Notes: generated by a model from the sequence alone, not told the origin. A DNA stretch of 64,000 nt from Rhizobium sp. R711 (GCF_002211365.1 NZ_LOKZ01000023.1:186001-250000); one strand, 5' to 3'; counted from the first letter of the stretch, positions 46,224 to 55,232 are shown. Program-made: numbers and translations.

Positions 46224-47519
46224 ATGAATCTTCAGGCCAGCCAGAGCTCATCGATGACGGCTGCCATTCGCAGTGCCCGGCTTTGCCGGCTCTGCGGCGC
46301 GGCTCTGCAGGATACTTTCGTAGATCTCGGAATGTCGCCGCCATGCGAAAGTTTCGTACCGGCGGCTGAAATAGGCAACATGGAAGCCTATTATCCCCTC
46401 CATGCTTTTGTCTGCCGCGAGTGCCTTCTGGTCCAACTTGAGGAGCACATCAGCCCGCAAAACATATTCGAGGAGTATGCTTATTTTTCCTCCTATTCGG
46501 ACAGTTGGGTAGAGCATGCCCGTCGCTACTGCGACATGGCAACCGATCGCTTCAGTCTCAACTCGGGAAGCCTTGTCGTCGAGCTTGCCAGCAATGACGG
46601 CTATCTCCTGCAGCACTTTGTGCGCAAGGCGATACCGGTGATCGGTATAGAGCCGGCATTCAACGTCGCTAAGGTTGCGATCGAAAAGGGGGTGCCCACG
46701 GTAGCACGCTTCTTCGGAAGATCGCTCGCCCGCGAAATGGTTGCCGAAGGCAAAATGGCAGATCTCATTGTCGGCAACAATGTCCTGGCACAGGTTCCGG
46801 ATCTCAATGACTTCGTTGCCGGGATGAAAATTCTCCTGAAACACCACGGCGTGATCACTCTCGAATTTCCCCATATTGCGACGCTAATTGCGGAAAGCCA
46901 ATTCGATACGATCTACCACGAGCACTTCTCGTACTTCTCCTTGATTACAATCGAGAAGATGGCACGACGTCACGACCTCACGGTGTTCGATGTCGAGGAG
47001 TTGCCGACACACGGCGGCTCGCTGCGCATTTACCTTTGCCACAGTGAAGAAAATATGCGTCGGGAAGCACGAGTCGATGCGCTGCGAAGGTCCGAGTTCA
47101 AGGCAGGTTTGGACATGGTCGAGACCTATACGTCTTTTGGCGAAGCGGTGCGCATGAAGAAACGCAATCTGCTTTCCTACCTTATCCAGTTGAAGGACGC
47201 AGGCAGAAGCATTTGCGGCTACGGCGCGCCCGGCAAGGGCAATACGCTTCTCAACTATTGTGCAATAGGCACCGATTTTCTCGACTTCACGGTCGACCGC
47301 AATCCCTACAAGCACGGTCGTTTCACGCCTGGCATGCACATACCAATCAGACCGGTCAATGAAATCGACGCGCATAAGCCAGATTACGTCCTCATCCTGC
47401 CCTGGAACCTTAAAGATGAAATCGTCAAGCAGATGAGACATATCGGCGACTGGGGAGGGAAGTTCATCGTTCCAATCCCCCACGTGGCCGTCATCGATCC
47501 AACGGAGAGCCAGCAATGA
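46224..47519 (+). CDS. nucleotide-sugar C-methyltransferase family protein
   Basis: A 431-residue SAM-dependent enzyme with the three-part layout of sugar C-methyltransferases. An N-terminal zinc domain has CRLCGAALQDTFVDLG and FVCRECLLVQLE (two CxxC pairs). The central SAM domain has VVELASNDGYLLQHF and VIGIEPAFNVAKVA. The C-terminal domain has GYGAPGKGNTLLNYCAIG. TylCIII- and NovU-type members add a methyl to C3 or C5 of a 4-keto sugar, which would give a branched sugar here. ATG 46224 follows GGGACGGGGC. The next gene starts inside the ATGA at its end. Confidence 0.86.
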   Translation: MNLQASQSSSMTAAIRSARLCRLCGAALQDTFVDLGMSPPCESFVPAAEIGNMEAYYPLHAFVCRECLLVQLEEHISPQNIFEEYAYFSSYSDSWVEHARRYCDMATDRFSLNSGSLVVELASNDGYLLQHFVRKAIPVIGIEPAFNVAKVAIEKGVPTVARFFGRSLAREMVAEGKMADLIVGNNVLAQVPDLNDFVAGMKILLKHHGVITLEFPHIATLIAESQFDTIYHEHFSYFSLITIEKMARRHDLTVFDVEELPTHGGSLRIYLCHSEENMRREARVDALRRSEFKAGLDMVETYTSFGEAVRMKKRNLLSYLIQLKDAGRSICGYGAPGKGNTLLNYCAIGTDFLDFTVDRNPYKHGRFTPGMHIPIRPVNEIDAHKPDYVLILPWNLKDEIVKQMRHIGDWGGKFIVPIPHVAVIDPTESQQ

Positions 47520-48322
47520 AAGTCGTCCTTTTTTGCGGTGGCATGGGAACCCGGATTCGCGAGTATTCCGAGAGCCTGCCGAAGCCTCTTATCCCGCTGG
47601 GCTCGCAGCCGATCATGCGCCACGTCATGCAATATTATTCGGATTATGGTCACGATGAATTCATTCTTTGTCTCGGCTATAAAGCCAATGTGATCAAAGA
47701 CTTCTTCCTGAATACCAAGCCCCAGGCCTTCTCAGATTGCGTCGTATCGGGTTCTGGCGAGGTCGAATTGCTGGGCGAGATGCATAAGGAGTGGCGCGTT
47801 TCGCTGATCGATACCGGCATCTGGCGCAATATCGGCGAGCGGCTCTGGGCTGTGCGCGATCACGTCAAGAATGAGAAGATCTTCCTGGCGAACTATAGCG
47901 ACGGGCTGACCAACGTCGATCTCGACGACATGATCGCCCGCTTTGAGGCCAGCGACAAGCTTGCCTGCTTCCTCGCCGTGCGGCCGCCCCTTACCTATCA
48001 TCTCGCCGATATCGAAGAAGACGGCCGAGTGCGCGAATTCAGATCATCAGACAGATCCGACATCTGGATCAATGGCGGCTACTTCCTCATGCGCGGCGAG
48101 ATCTTCGACTACATGCGTGAAGGTGAGGAGCTTGTGCTGGAACCCTTCTCCCGTCTGATCGCAGAAGACAAGCTTATGGCCTACAAACACGAAGGCTTCT
48201 GGCGGTCCATGGACACCCTTCGTGATTGGCAATCCCTCGAAGAGATGGTCGAGCGGGGAGATATGCCCTGGACGTATCACGGCAGGTCTATGGATCGAAG
48301 ACGAATGGCGAAGCTGTCATGA
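47516..48322 (+). CDS. rfbF: glucose-1-phosphate cytidylyltransferase-like nucleotidyltransferase
   Basis: A 268-residue nucleotidyltransferase. The N-terminal VVLFCGGMGTRIREYSESLP then KPLIPLGSQPIMRHVM contains the nucleotide-binding loop, and FLANYSDGLTNVDLDDM, DIWINGGYFLMR and EGFWRSMDTLRD follow as in RfbF. RfbF makes CDP-glucose, the precursor of CDP-3,6-dideoxy and branched sugars. No RfbG or RfbH was found in the window. Overlaps the methyltransferase (47516-47519) and PIG-L (48319-48322) genes by four bases each, a tightly coupled trio. Confidence 0.82.
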   Translation: MKVVLFCGGMGTRIREYSESLPKPLIPLGSQPIMRHVMQYYSDYGHDEFILCLGYKANVIKDFFLNTKPQAFSDCVVSGSGEVELLGEMHKEWRVSLIDTGIWRNIGERLWAVRDHVKNEKIFLANYSDGLTNVDLDDMIARFEASDKLACFLAVRPPLTYHLADIEEDGRVREFRSSDRSDIWINGGYFLMRGEIFDYMREGEELVLEPFSRLIAEDKLMAYKHEGFWRSMDTLRDWQSLEEMVERGDMPWTYHGRSMDRRRMAKLS

Positions 48323-48972
48323 AGAATCTGTCACTCGCCAGATCCGGGGAACGGTTATCCGTTCTGTGCATCGGCGCCCACTCCGACGACATCGAGATTG
48401 GCGTGGGCGGTACTCTCCTGCGGCTGTTGGCGGAAGGCGTCAAGCTGGATGTCCATTGGTGCGTCCTGAGTGCTTCGGGCAATCGAGGCGAGGAAGCGCT
48501 AAGTTCGGCGCGTGCATTCCTTGAGCAGGCACAGTCGCAGTCGATTGAACTTGCCTGCTTCGAGGACAGCTTCTTTCCCAGCCAGACTCGCGAAATCAAA
48601 AACTGGTTGCTAGCCATCCGTGACAAGGTCGTTCCGGATATCATTTTCACACATAGCCGCGAGGACGAGCATCAGGACCACCGCGAGATCAACCGGCTGA
48701 CGACCAACGTGTTTCGAAATCATTTCGTTCTCGAATACGAGATCCCGAAATGGGATGGCGATCTGATCCAGCGAAACGCCTACGTTCCGCTCACCGCAGA
48801 CATCATGGAGAGGAAGGTCGCGTTGCTTTTGCGGCACTTCGCCACGCAAAGATCGAAAGATTGGTTCGACGGTGACACATTTCGAAGCCTTGCGCGCCTG
48901 AGGGGAATGGAATGTCGTGCTCCGGCACGTTTTGCAGAGGCCTTCACCATCCGGAAAGTTCTCCTGGCCTGA
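48319..48972 (+). CDS. PIG-L family deacetylase
   Basis: A 217-residue protein of the GlcNAc-PI/LmbE deacetylase family. The zinc site is LCIGAHSDDIEIGVGGTL (AHSDD in place of the common AHPDD) with the second motif THSREDEHQDHREINRL. These enzymes remove N-acetyl groups from amino sugars or related molecules. ATG 48319 overlaps the previous stop, so it is co-translated with the cytidylyltransferase. In this cassette it may deacetylate an amino-sugar intermediate, exposing an amine. Confidence 0.87.
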   Translation: MKNLSLARSGERLSVLCIGAHSDDIEIGVGGTLLRLLAEGVKLDVHWCVLSASGNRGEEALSSARAFLEQAQSQSIELACFEDSFFPSQTREIKNWLLAIRDKVVPDIIFTHSREDEHQDHREINRLTTNVFRNHFVLEYEIPKWDGDLIQRNAYVPLTADIMERKVALLLRHFATQRSKDWFDGDTFRSLARLRGMECRAPARFAEAFTIRKVLLA

Positions 48973-49050
48973 GGAGGGTCGCGGTCACCGCGAAATGCAG
49001 TAGCAGCATGTCATGAGTATCTACGGCAAATCGAAGGGTATGGGGTAAAA

Positions 49051-49809
49051 ATGGGCGAAGAAGCCATTGATTATGAGCAGACCATGCTGGAGGCATCAAA
49101 GATGCTTTCCATTTCCGTCGAGGACCAGGTTCCTTTGCCTAGGAAATCTGCCGGCGAAGACTACCTCGCTCTTGTCGATCGACGCATGCTGGAGCGGGAG
49201 TGCCTCGCTCAAGCGCTGAATGTGTATCGCCTTGACATGAAAATCATGACATTTGCCGATCTCACAGCGTTGCAAGAGGCCCAAGGCGCGGTGGGAAGGC
49301 CACGGGCGATCCTATTCAATGCCGGGAATGGCAGGCTGGAAGACAGTCGGCTGGAAACTGAAATCCGCGAGCTGGTGGCAGCAACGACACCCACGCCGAT
49401 TGTCGTTGTGTCTGACAACCAAACCCTTTCGGACATCCTCAATACCATCGCGCTCGGCGTTCAGGGATATATCCCCAGTTCTGTTGGCATCGGCGTATGC
49501 GTACAGGCAATCGGCCTGGCAATGGCGGGCGGCAAATTCGTCCCGGCAAGCAGCGTCATGCACATGCGCGCTTTGCTGGAGGTCAGTTCGACCGTCCGCA
49601 CCAACTCCAGATTTACCGAGCGTCAGTCCGCGGTCGCGAAAGCCATCCGGCGTGGCCTGGCGAACAAGGAGATCGCTTTGGAACTCGATCTGTCCGAAAG
49701 CACTGTCAAGGTTCACGTCCGAAATATAATGAAGAAGCTGGGAGCGACCAACCGGACAGAGGTTGCTTACAAGATAGGTGGTGTCGCAGATGGCGACCGA
49801 CCGACTTGA
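49051..49809 (+). CDS. LuxR-type DNA-binding regulator with an aspartate-less receiver, paralogue of 40478
   Basis: A 252-residue regulator. The receiver-like domain starts YLALVDRRMLERECLAQALN, with only one acidic residue in the first pocket, and AILFNAGNGRLEDSR has Asn90 at the phospho-acceptor position. GVQGYIPSSVGIGVCVQAIG matches its paralogue. The DNA-binding end is TERQSAVAKAIRRGLANKEI and LSESTVKVHVRNIMKKLGAT. It lies 78 bases after the PIG-L gene and 47 before the Wzc-like gene, so it probably controls either unit. Activation must be by something other than phosphorylation of that Asp. Confidence 0.87.
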   Translation: MGEEAIDYEQTMLEASKMLSISVEDQVPLPRKSAGEDYLALVDRRMLERECLAQALNVYRLDMKIMTFADLTALQEAQGAVGRPRAILFNAGNGRLEDSRLETEIRELVAATTPTPIVVVSDNQTLSDILNTIALGVQGYIPSSVGIGVCVQAIGLAMAGGKFVPASSVMHMRALLEVSSTVRTNSRFTERQSAVAKAIRRGLANKEIALELDLSESTVKVHVRNIMKKLGATNRTEVAYKIGGVADGDRPT

Positions 49810-49856
49810 ACCCTCGCGAAAAAGACAATCGAATTAGTCGCATCGGTGTAACGTCC

Positions 49857-52058
49857 ATGATTTTGTCGCATGATCCGCCAGATGGCAACGAAATGGGTAT
49901 GTATCGCGTCCTTTCGATATTGAAGGACCGAAGACGAACCGTGCTGGCCTGCATAATCTTCAGTCTGGCTGTCTGCGCTATCGGCTATTTCAGGACAAAG
50001 CCGCTGTACAGGTCAGAAGCGATCCTGGCGCTGGACGGCAGAAAACTTCAGGCTCTTCCCATCGAGGCCGTTGTCTCTGCGCTTCCTCAGGAAAGCCCGG
50101 TCCTTCGTACGGAACTCGACATCATCGGCTCGCGTACCATGGCAGAGCGTGTCGCGAGCCGGTTGGGGGCCCTTGGCATAGGGGTGGAGAGTACAAAACA
50201 GGGCGGCCCCAGGCAGAGCCCAAGCGTTTTCGTACAAGAAGGGGACACATCTGCGGAAGAAGGGAGCGCTGAAAACGAGGAATTAGTCGACGAGCTGATG
50301 TCGAACGTTCACGTGGCAAATGACGGCCGCTCATACACGATCTATATCTCCTTCATTGCTCCCGATCCCAATTTTGCATCCGTGGCTGCCAATGCCTACG
50401 GCGAAGCATATATCGACTATCAGATCGACGTCCAAACTTCGGCAACCAGGCGTGTGAGCGAGTGGCTCGGCGAGAAGCTAGTTGACCTCAGAACCAAGTT
50501 GGAAGAATCCGAGCGGCTGGCAACCGATTTTCGTGATACCGCCGGCATCGTCAAAACCGATGGCACCACTCTTCAATCACAACAGATTACAGGGTTGAAC
50601 AACGAACTCACGGTACTGCGCAGCAAGGTTGCAGCCGCAGAAGCGCGGCTATCGACGGCCGTCGACGGGCTGCGGAACGGCAGCGATCTCGAACTTTCTG
50701 AAGTCCTCTCCTCATCGATGATCCAGCAACTCAGGACGGAGGAAGCGCGTGTCAAACGCGCTATTACCGAAATCGATCAAAGTGGCGCGATAAAGAACGT
50801 TCAGCTTGTACAATTGAACTCGCAACTGGTTTCCCTGCAGGAGCAAATCAAGACAGAAATAGCGAGAGTCATCGAAAGTCTGCGCAATGAAATTGAGGTA
50901 AACCGACGGCAGCAGGCAGGTCTGGAGGAAAGCATCAAAGAGATGCGCGCCGCGATGACGACCAACAGCCAGAGTCTCGTCCATGCCGATCAGCTTGATC
51001 GCGAAGCCAGCGCAAATCGCGCGATATATGAGAGCTATCTGGCCCGGTACAAGCAGACGATCGAACAGGATGGCATCGCGACCGCTGAAGCGCGGATGAT
51101 TTCACGAGCGACGCCGTCACCGAAGCCGACAACCCCAAATCCTGTCATATGGGCGTTGGCTGGTGTCGTCTTCGGCCTCACCGGGGGCATTGCCGCCGCC
51201 TTTATCCGACATTTCACGGACAGGAAGGTGCGTTCGGCGGAGTCGTTGGAGGCAAAGACGGGCCTTGCCGTTATCGCGAAGGTGCCGCGGATCAGGCTGG
51301 GGCACAATGCGGATGCTTCGGCGCTTGTTCATGATCATAACTCGTCTCTCGGCCAAGCCATGGCCGTCATTCAATCGGAGCTGCGATTGTTTGCCGATGC
51401 CGAAGCGTCCTCCGGAAGGATGAAACGCGCGATCGCGATTACGCCGGTTTCCAGCAGCAAAGGAAAGCCTCATATCGTAGCAAATCTCGCTCGGCTGGTC
51501 GCTGCAACGGGATTGAAGACCATCGTTATCGAAGCAAACCTGCGAAATCCAACCCTTGCAGAACAGTTTGAGGTGTCCAACGCTGCCCATCTCAATCAAA
51601 TCGTCACCCAGGAGCTTCCTTTTGGCGATGCCATCCAAACCGATCCGAAATCGATGGTTGATTTCATCCTGGCCCAGCACAGCAAGGCGCCGGAACCGAT
51701 CCTGGCCAATCAACGATTTGCCCAGCTGATCCAGGAGATGAAGCGACGCTACGATCTCGTGCTCATCGACATGCCTTGTGCTTCCAATGGCTTCGACCTG
51801 ATGCGCGTCGCTTCCTTCTGCGAAGACGTCATTCTTGTCGTTCGTCCGAAATTTACGAGGATCCTGGATCTGGAAGCATGCATCAAAAAGCTGCGGGCAG
51901 CCAATCGCAACATAGCCGGGATCGTGTTCGACAGCGCCTATCGCTCAAAACCAGCCACAGCGTCGCAACCGGGGACGACTCCTCATCAACAGGATCTCAG
52001 CGGCGTCCGGCGAAAGCGGAGTGGCGATCAAGTAAAGCCCCTCGCAGCCAGGGTATGA
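49857..52058 (+). CDS. Wzc/ExoP-like polysaccharide co-polymerase with degenerate kinase domain
   Basis: A 733-residue inner-membrane protein. The Wzz-type N-terminal half has one membrane segment at about 29-47 (VLACIIFSLAVCAIGYF), a long coiled-coil periplasmic part, and a second membrane segment near residue 430 (VIWALAGVVFGLTGGIAAAF) preceded by the proline-rich SPKPTTPNP. The C-terminal ATPase-like domain is degenerate: the P-loop reads SSSKGKPHIVANLA (Pro instead of Ser/Thr after GK), Walker A' reads IVIEANLRNP (both Asp lost), and the Walker B LVLIDMPCAS is kept. No C-terminal Tyr cluster is visible. The start (49857 or 49893) is uncertain. Overlaps the exporter gene. Confidence 0.88.
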   Translation: MILSHDPPDGNEMGMYRVLSILKDRRRTVLACIIFSLAVCAIGYFRTKPLYRSEAILALDGRKLQALPIEAVVSALPQESPVLRTELDIIGSRTMAERVASRLGALGIGVESTKQGGPRQSPSVFVQEGDTSAEEGSAENEELVDELMSNVHVANDGRSYTIYISFIAPDPNFASVAANAYGEAYIDYQIDVQTSATRRVSEWLGEKLVDLRTKLEESERLATDFRDTAGIVKTDGTTLQSQQITGLNNELTVLRSKVAAAEARLSTAVDGLRNGSDLELSEVLSSSMIQQLRTEEARVKRAITEIDQSGAIKNVQLVQLNSQLVSLQEQIKTEIARVIESLRNEIEVNRRQQAGLEESIKEMRAAMTTNSQSLVHADQLDREASANRAIYESYLARYKQTIEQDGIATAEARMISRATPSPKPTTPNPVIWALAGVVFGLTGGIAAAFIRHFTDRKVRSAESLEAKTGLAVIAKVPRIRLGHNADASALVHDHNSSLGQAMAVIQSELRLFADAEASSGRMKRAIAITPVSSSKGKPHIVANLARLVAATGLKTIVIEANLRNPTLAEQFEVSNAAHLNQIVTQELPFGDAIQTDPKSMVDFILAQHSKAPEPILANQRFAQLIQEMKRRYDLVLIDMPCASNGFDLMRVASFCEDVILVVRPKFTRILDLEACIKKLRAANRNIAGIVFDSAYRSKPATASQPGTTPHQQDLSGVRRKRSGDQVKPLAARV

Positions 52059-53338
52059 CACGGGAGCGGAAAGTGTTTCTTGCAGCACGAAATCAAATTC
52101 AGTCCAGGCCGCTCAAGTCGGCGATATGCATCATCCCGATGCTGGCAATGCTTCTGTCATCCACCTCAGTGATAGCGCAACCGCAGCAATACAAGGTGAC
52201 TTCCGGCGACGTCCTGTCTGTCGTCGCCTATGGCGACCCGCAGTTGACCGGCCTCTTTCCCGTAAGCACGGACGGCACGATCGGATATCCGATTCTCGGC
52301 AATATAGTGGTGACGAACAAAACGACGGAGGAGATTGGCGCCGCGATCACCGCATCACTGCGAGAGCACGTTGCCAATCTCTCCGTTGCGGTGTCGGTCA
52401 AGGAATACGCACCGGTTTTTATCCTTGGCGACGTTAAGAACCCCGGCAAGTACGAGTTCCGACCCGGAATGATCGCGTTGGAGGTTTTCGCCCTCGGCGG
52501 TGGTTTACGTCAACAGCCCGACCGGGTTCTCGACTCCGGGGTTCAATTGGTGGCTGCGCAGCAAGAATATGACGATACTGCGCTTCAGCTATTGTCGCGG
52601 GATGTCAGGCGCGTGCGGCTGGAAGCAGAAATTAATGGCAAACCGTTTGAATACGCGGCAGACCCAGCCAGTACCGGCGTGCGCGATGCCGCTACGACCC
52701 AAAGCGTCATCGCTGCCGAACGCAGCCTTTTTGAACTGCGACTTTCCACTCTGGAAAGCGACAGGAGAAATCTCGAGGCACAGCGCCACAACTATGAGGA
52801 AGAAATCACGATGCTCGAAAAGAGCTCGGGTTTGAGAAACGAACAGTTCAATCTGACGCAGCTCGACGTGGAGGCATCACAAGGCCTGGTCAGCAGGGGA
52901 GCGGCCCCTGAAGCCGCCTTGCGCGAAAAAAAGCGGGATCTGCTGGCAATGAATCAACAAGTCCTCGAAGCGGGATCCTTTCTTGCGCGCGCTCGCCAGA
53001 ACAAGAATGAAGTCGAGCGCAGGATTCGAGAACTCGACGACAAGCGAAAGAACGACGCCGCTGGTGAATTGCTAGAAATCACCGTCGATATGCTGCGCCT
53101 GAAAAAGAAGATGACCGCTAAGGTTCAGACGATGGCCGAAATCGGCGCCGCCGCACAGCGGGTCAGCAGGCTCGAGGAAACCGTGAAAATGAAGTTCTCC
53201 GTCGTTCGCATGGTTTCTGGCGACTACAAGGAACTGCCGATCGATGAACATGCGAGCCTCAACGCAGGCGATATCGTTCGCGTTGAGCTCGTTCCCGCGG
53301 TGCAGGCCATCGCGAGCCAGAGCGGAACCGAAAACTAG
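52055..53338 (+). CDS. ExoF/Wza-like polysaccharide export protein
   Basis: A 427-residue exported protein. After an N-terminal hydrophobic signal (SAICIIPMLAMLLSSTSVIA) comes the poly-export domain (YKVTSGDVLSVVAYGDPQL, VSTDGTIGYPILGNI) and an SLBB-like segment (APVFILGDVKNPGKYEF then GGGLRQQP). A long charged coiled-coil (about 210-380) follows, and the end is SLNAGDIVRVELVP. This layout matches ExoF of rhizobial succinoglycan export. There is no lipobox Cys as in Wza. It starts within the ATGA at the end of the Wzc-like gene; together they form the envelope-spanning export path. Confidence 0.9.
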   Translation: MTRERKVFLAARNQIQSRPLKSAICIIPMLAMLLSSTSVIAQPQQYKVTSGDVLSVVAYGDPQLTGLFPVSTDGTIGYPILGNIVVTNKTTEEIGAAITASLREHVANLSVAVSVKEYAPVFILGDVKNPGKYEFRPGMIALEVFALGGGLRQQPDRVLDSGVQLVAAQQEYDDTALQLLSRDVRRVRLEAEINGKPFEYAADPASTGVRDAATTQSVIAAERSLFELRLSTLESDRRNLEAQRHNYEEEITMLEKSSGLRNEQFNLTQLDVEASQGLVSRGAAPEAALREKKRDLLAMNQQVLEAGSFLARARQNKNEVERRIRELDDKRKNDAAGELLEITVDMLRLKKKMTAKVQTMAEIGAAAQRVSRLEETVKMKFSVVRMVSGDYKELPIDEHASLNAGDIVRVELVPAVQAIASQSGTEN

Positions 53339-53665
53339 ATCGCAACGCATTTGAGATGCGATCCCATGAAAAGTAGGCAGCGGTCTTCCGACCGAGTTGT
53401 CGTAAAGTCAAAAAGTTAGAGCGGTTCAGCGTTTCCATCAGGCTCGAACGCTCTTCTCTGGCTGTGTGTGGCTTTTACTTAGCCATTTCAAGCGGGAAAA
53501 CGTCATACGACGGTTAGGTTTAGCTGATAGACGAAGGGTGATTTTCCGCTAACGATTTCAGCGAAACATCCCTTTGCCAAATCGATTTCAAAATCGAACG
53601 CCAACGTCGGCTCGCGCGATTGCTGAAGAGTACTGGGCCGACGGAAGCTGAAAGAATGGCTGGCC
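53339..53665. other. intergenic region after the export genes
   Basis: About 330 bases. Short open frames on both strands, such as 53503-53724 on the minus strand, have no recognisable product and no clear ribosome binding site. It marks the start of a stretch of broken genes. Nothing else could be supported. Confidence 0.4.
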
Positions 53666-53971
53666 TTGTACTTCAACGTTGCGCATCGAGACAGCCCGGA
53701 AACTGGATGTGTAATGCCTGCCATGAGCGCGGATGTCGCGCGTGCGGGCGATGATGTCCGCGTTACCTATACCAGGAGGATCAAGGTTCTGGTTACGAAA
53801 ATCGCCGAAGTCTTGGAAGGTGAAACCAACGACCGCGAGCGGAAGGCGTGCAACCTGATCGCTTTGATGATCGGATCAGTTTCCGCCGCGCGTGCTATGT
53901 CCGACCGAGAATGCGCAAAAGCCGTCCTCAATTTTGGCTTGGCATCAGCGATGGCTCAAATCGGCGCCTGA
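53666..53971 (+). pseudogene. C-terminal relic of a TetR/AcrR family regulator
   Basis: The frame contains ETGCVMPAMSADVARAGDDV, RKACNLIALMIGSVSAARAM and LNFGLASAMAQIGA, the ligand-domain end common in TetR proteins. The DNA-binding N-terminal half is absent. From about 53690 the similarity is continuous to the stop. It cannot bind DNA as a TetR repressor. Confidence 0.65.
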
Positions 53972-54241
53972 GACAAGAGAGTGACGCTCCACGAACCTAC
54001 CCCGCCCCTGTCCACTATCGGGATCTGTTTTACCATCACTCTTGGAGGCCCCGAATTGAAGCTCTTGATGAGCTTCCAACCTGTCGCAACGCAGTCGAAT
54101 GGATCCGATATTTGATTTACAGATGAAATTCTGAGCGGCTTCGGTCAGACGGCCAAATCCCTTAACTCGCATTTCGTGAACTTTCAGTTATTTCAGTTAT
54201 TGGCGGCGGGCACTATATTGGGGATATTAGGAGATATTGTC

Positions 54242-54678
54242 ATGGCCAGCCAAATCGTCCACTTCGCCGGACTGTCGGATCGCGATCGCAAGGCAGCCTC
54301 GCCTCTGCCGAAACTGGCCGCTGGCGACAGGCTAGAACTTCATATTCATCATGAAGGCGGGAAGGAACGGACCCTCTCGATACCGCCCTCGGCCGCCGCG
54401 GCAGTTGAGGCGCTTTTGGTGCACATGCTGCGCGGCGAACGCGTTGCCGTGCTGGCCGAAGACCAAGCCCGACCGAGGCGGCGTCTATTCTCGGTATCTC
54501 TCGTCCCCTCGTCGTCCTGCGTATGAATCGAGGTGATCTCCCATTCCGCTACGTGGGCAAACACCGCCGCGCTCTTCTAAAGGATGTGCTCGGGCTGAAA
54601 TCCAAGCTCGACGTCCGTCAAGCGGTGGATGCGCTGGCCGAAGATACCGAGGACCTAATACAGACCCATGGCCTCTAA
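54242..54678 (+). pseudogene. frameshifted HTH antitoxin gene of a PIN-type toxin-antitoxin pair
   Basis: From ATG 54242, behind AGGAG, one frame encodes ALLVHMLRGERVAVLAEDQ and is then out of phase. A shift near 54470 restores the usual continuation TEAASILGISRPLVVLRMN, RGDLPFRYVGKHRRALLKDV and LAEDTEDLIQTHG, an excisionase-like helix-turn-helix typical of such antitoxins, up to the TAA at 54676. A direct repeat of TTCAGTTAT (54183-54200) lies upstream and may have been its operator. The gene overlaps the toxin start by eleven bases. Confidence 0.75.
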
Positions 54679-55232
54679 ACCGCCGGTCGCGGTCTATGAT
54701 GCCTGCGCCCTCTACCCCCTTTCATCTGCGAATGTCCTGATTCGGTGCGCCTTTGATGGCCTTGTCGAGGCGCGCTGGACCGACGAAATCCATGGCGAGT
54801 GGATGCGCAATCTTGCCGCCAACACTCCGGGTTTATCTATGGAACGCCTGGAACTCACGCGTGAGCGAATGAAGGCCGTCCTGCCGGAGGCGGACGTGGT
54901 GAACTATCGGCCGTTGATCGTGAACCTGAAACTACCTGATCCTGACGATCGGCATGTGCTTGCCGCTGCTATTGCTCATCGTAACCTGGAACCTCAAGGA
55001 TTTTCCGAGACGAGACCTGCGTCCTTACGGCATGACGAGCAAGTCGCCAGATGATTTCATGGCTGACCTTCATAATATGCTTCCCGAGGCGCTTCTTTCG
55101 AGTGTGAGATTTGCGCGGCTTAATCTGCGCAAGACGACGACAACGGTTGAAGGGTTCATCGACACGCTTCAGCAAAACGGCCTGAAGAAATTTGCAAGGA
55201 TGCTCCGCCAGGACATCGCCTCGCTGAACTGA
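54668..55232 (+). pseudogene. frameshifted PIN-domain toxin gene
   Basis: From ATG 54668 the frame encodes a PIN-domain start, VAVYDACALYPLSSANVLIR with the first catalytic Asp, and DPDDRHVLAAAIA with the later acidic cluster. Near 54975 the frame is lost. A second frame continues LIVTWNLKDFPRRDLRPYG and GFIDTLQQNGLKKFARMLRQ to the TGA at 55230. The product would be truncated and inactive unless the frameshift is a sequencing error. It is partner of the broken antitoxin just upstream. Confidence 0.75.

Noticed and set aside
49497..49856. Extension of the Wzc-like gene to an upstream start at 49497
   Set aside because: It would overlap 313 bases of the LuxR gene in another frame and adds no family sequence; 49857 fits the start of the Wzz-type domain.
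51776..52054. Extension of the ExoF-like gene to 51776
   Set aside because: The added part lies inside the Wzc-like gene; the ATGA overlap at 52055 and the signal peptide right after it give the real start.
53503..53724. A 73-residue minus-strand frame in the gap after the export genes
   Set aside because: No ribosome binding site, no recognisable motif, and it runs into the TetR relic on the other strand.
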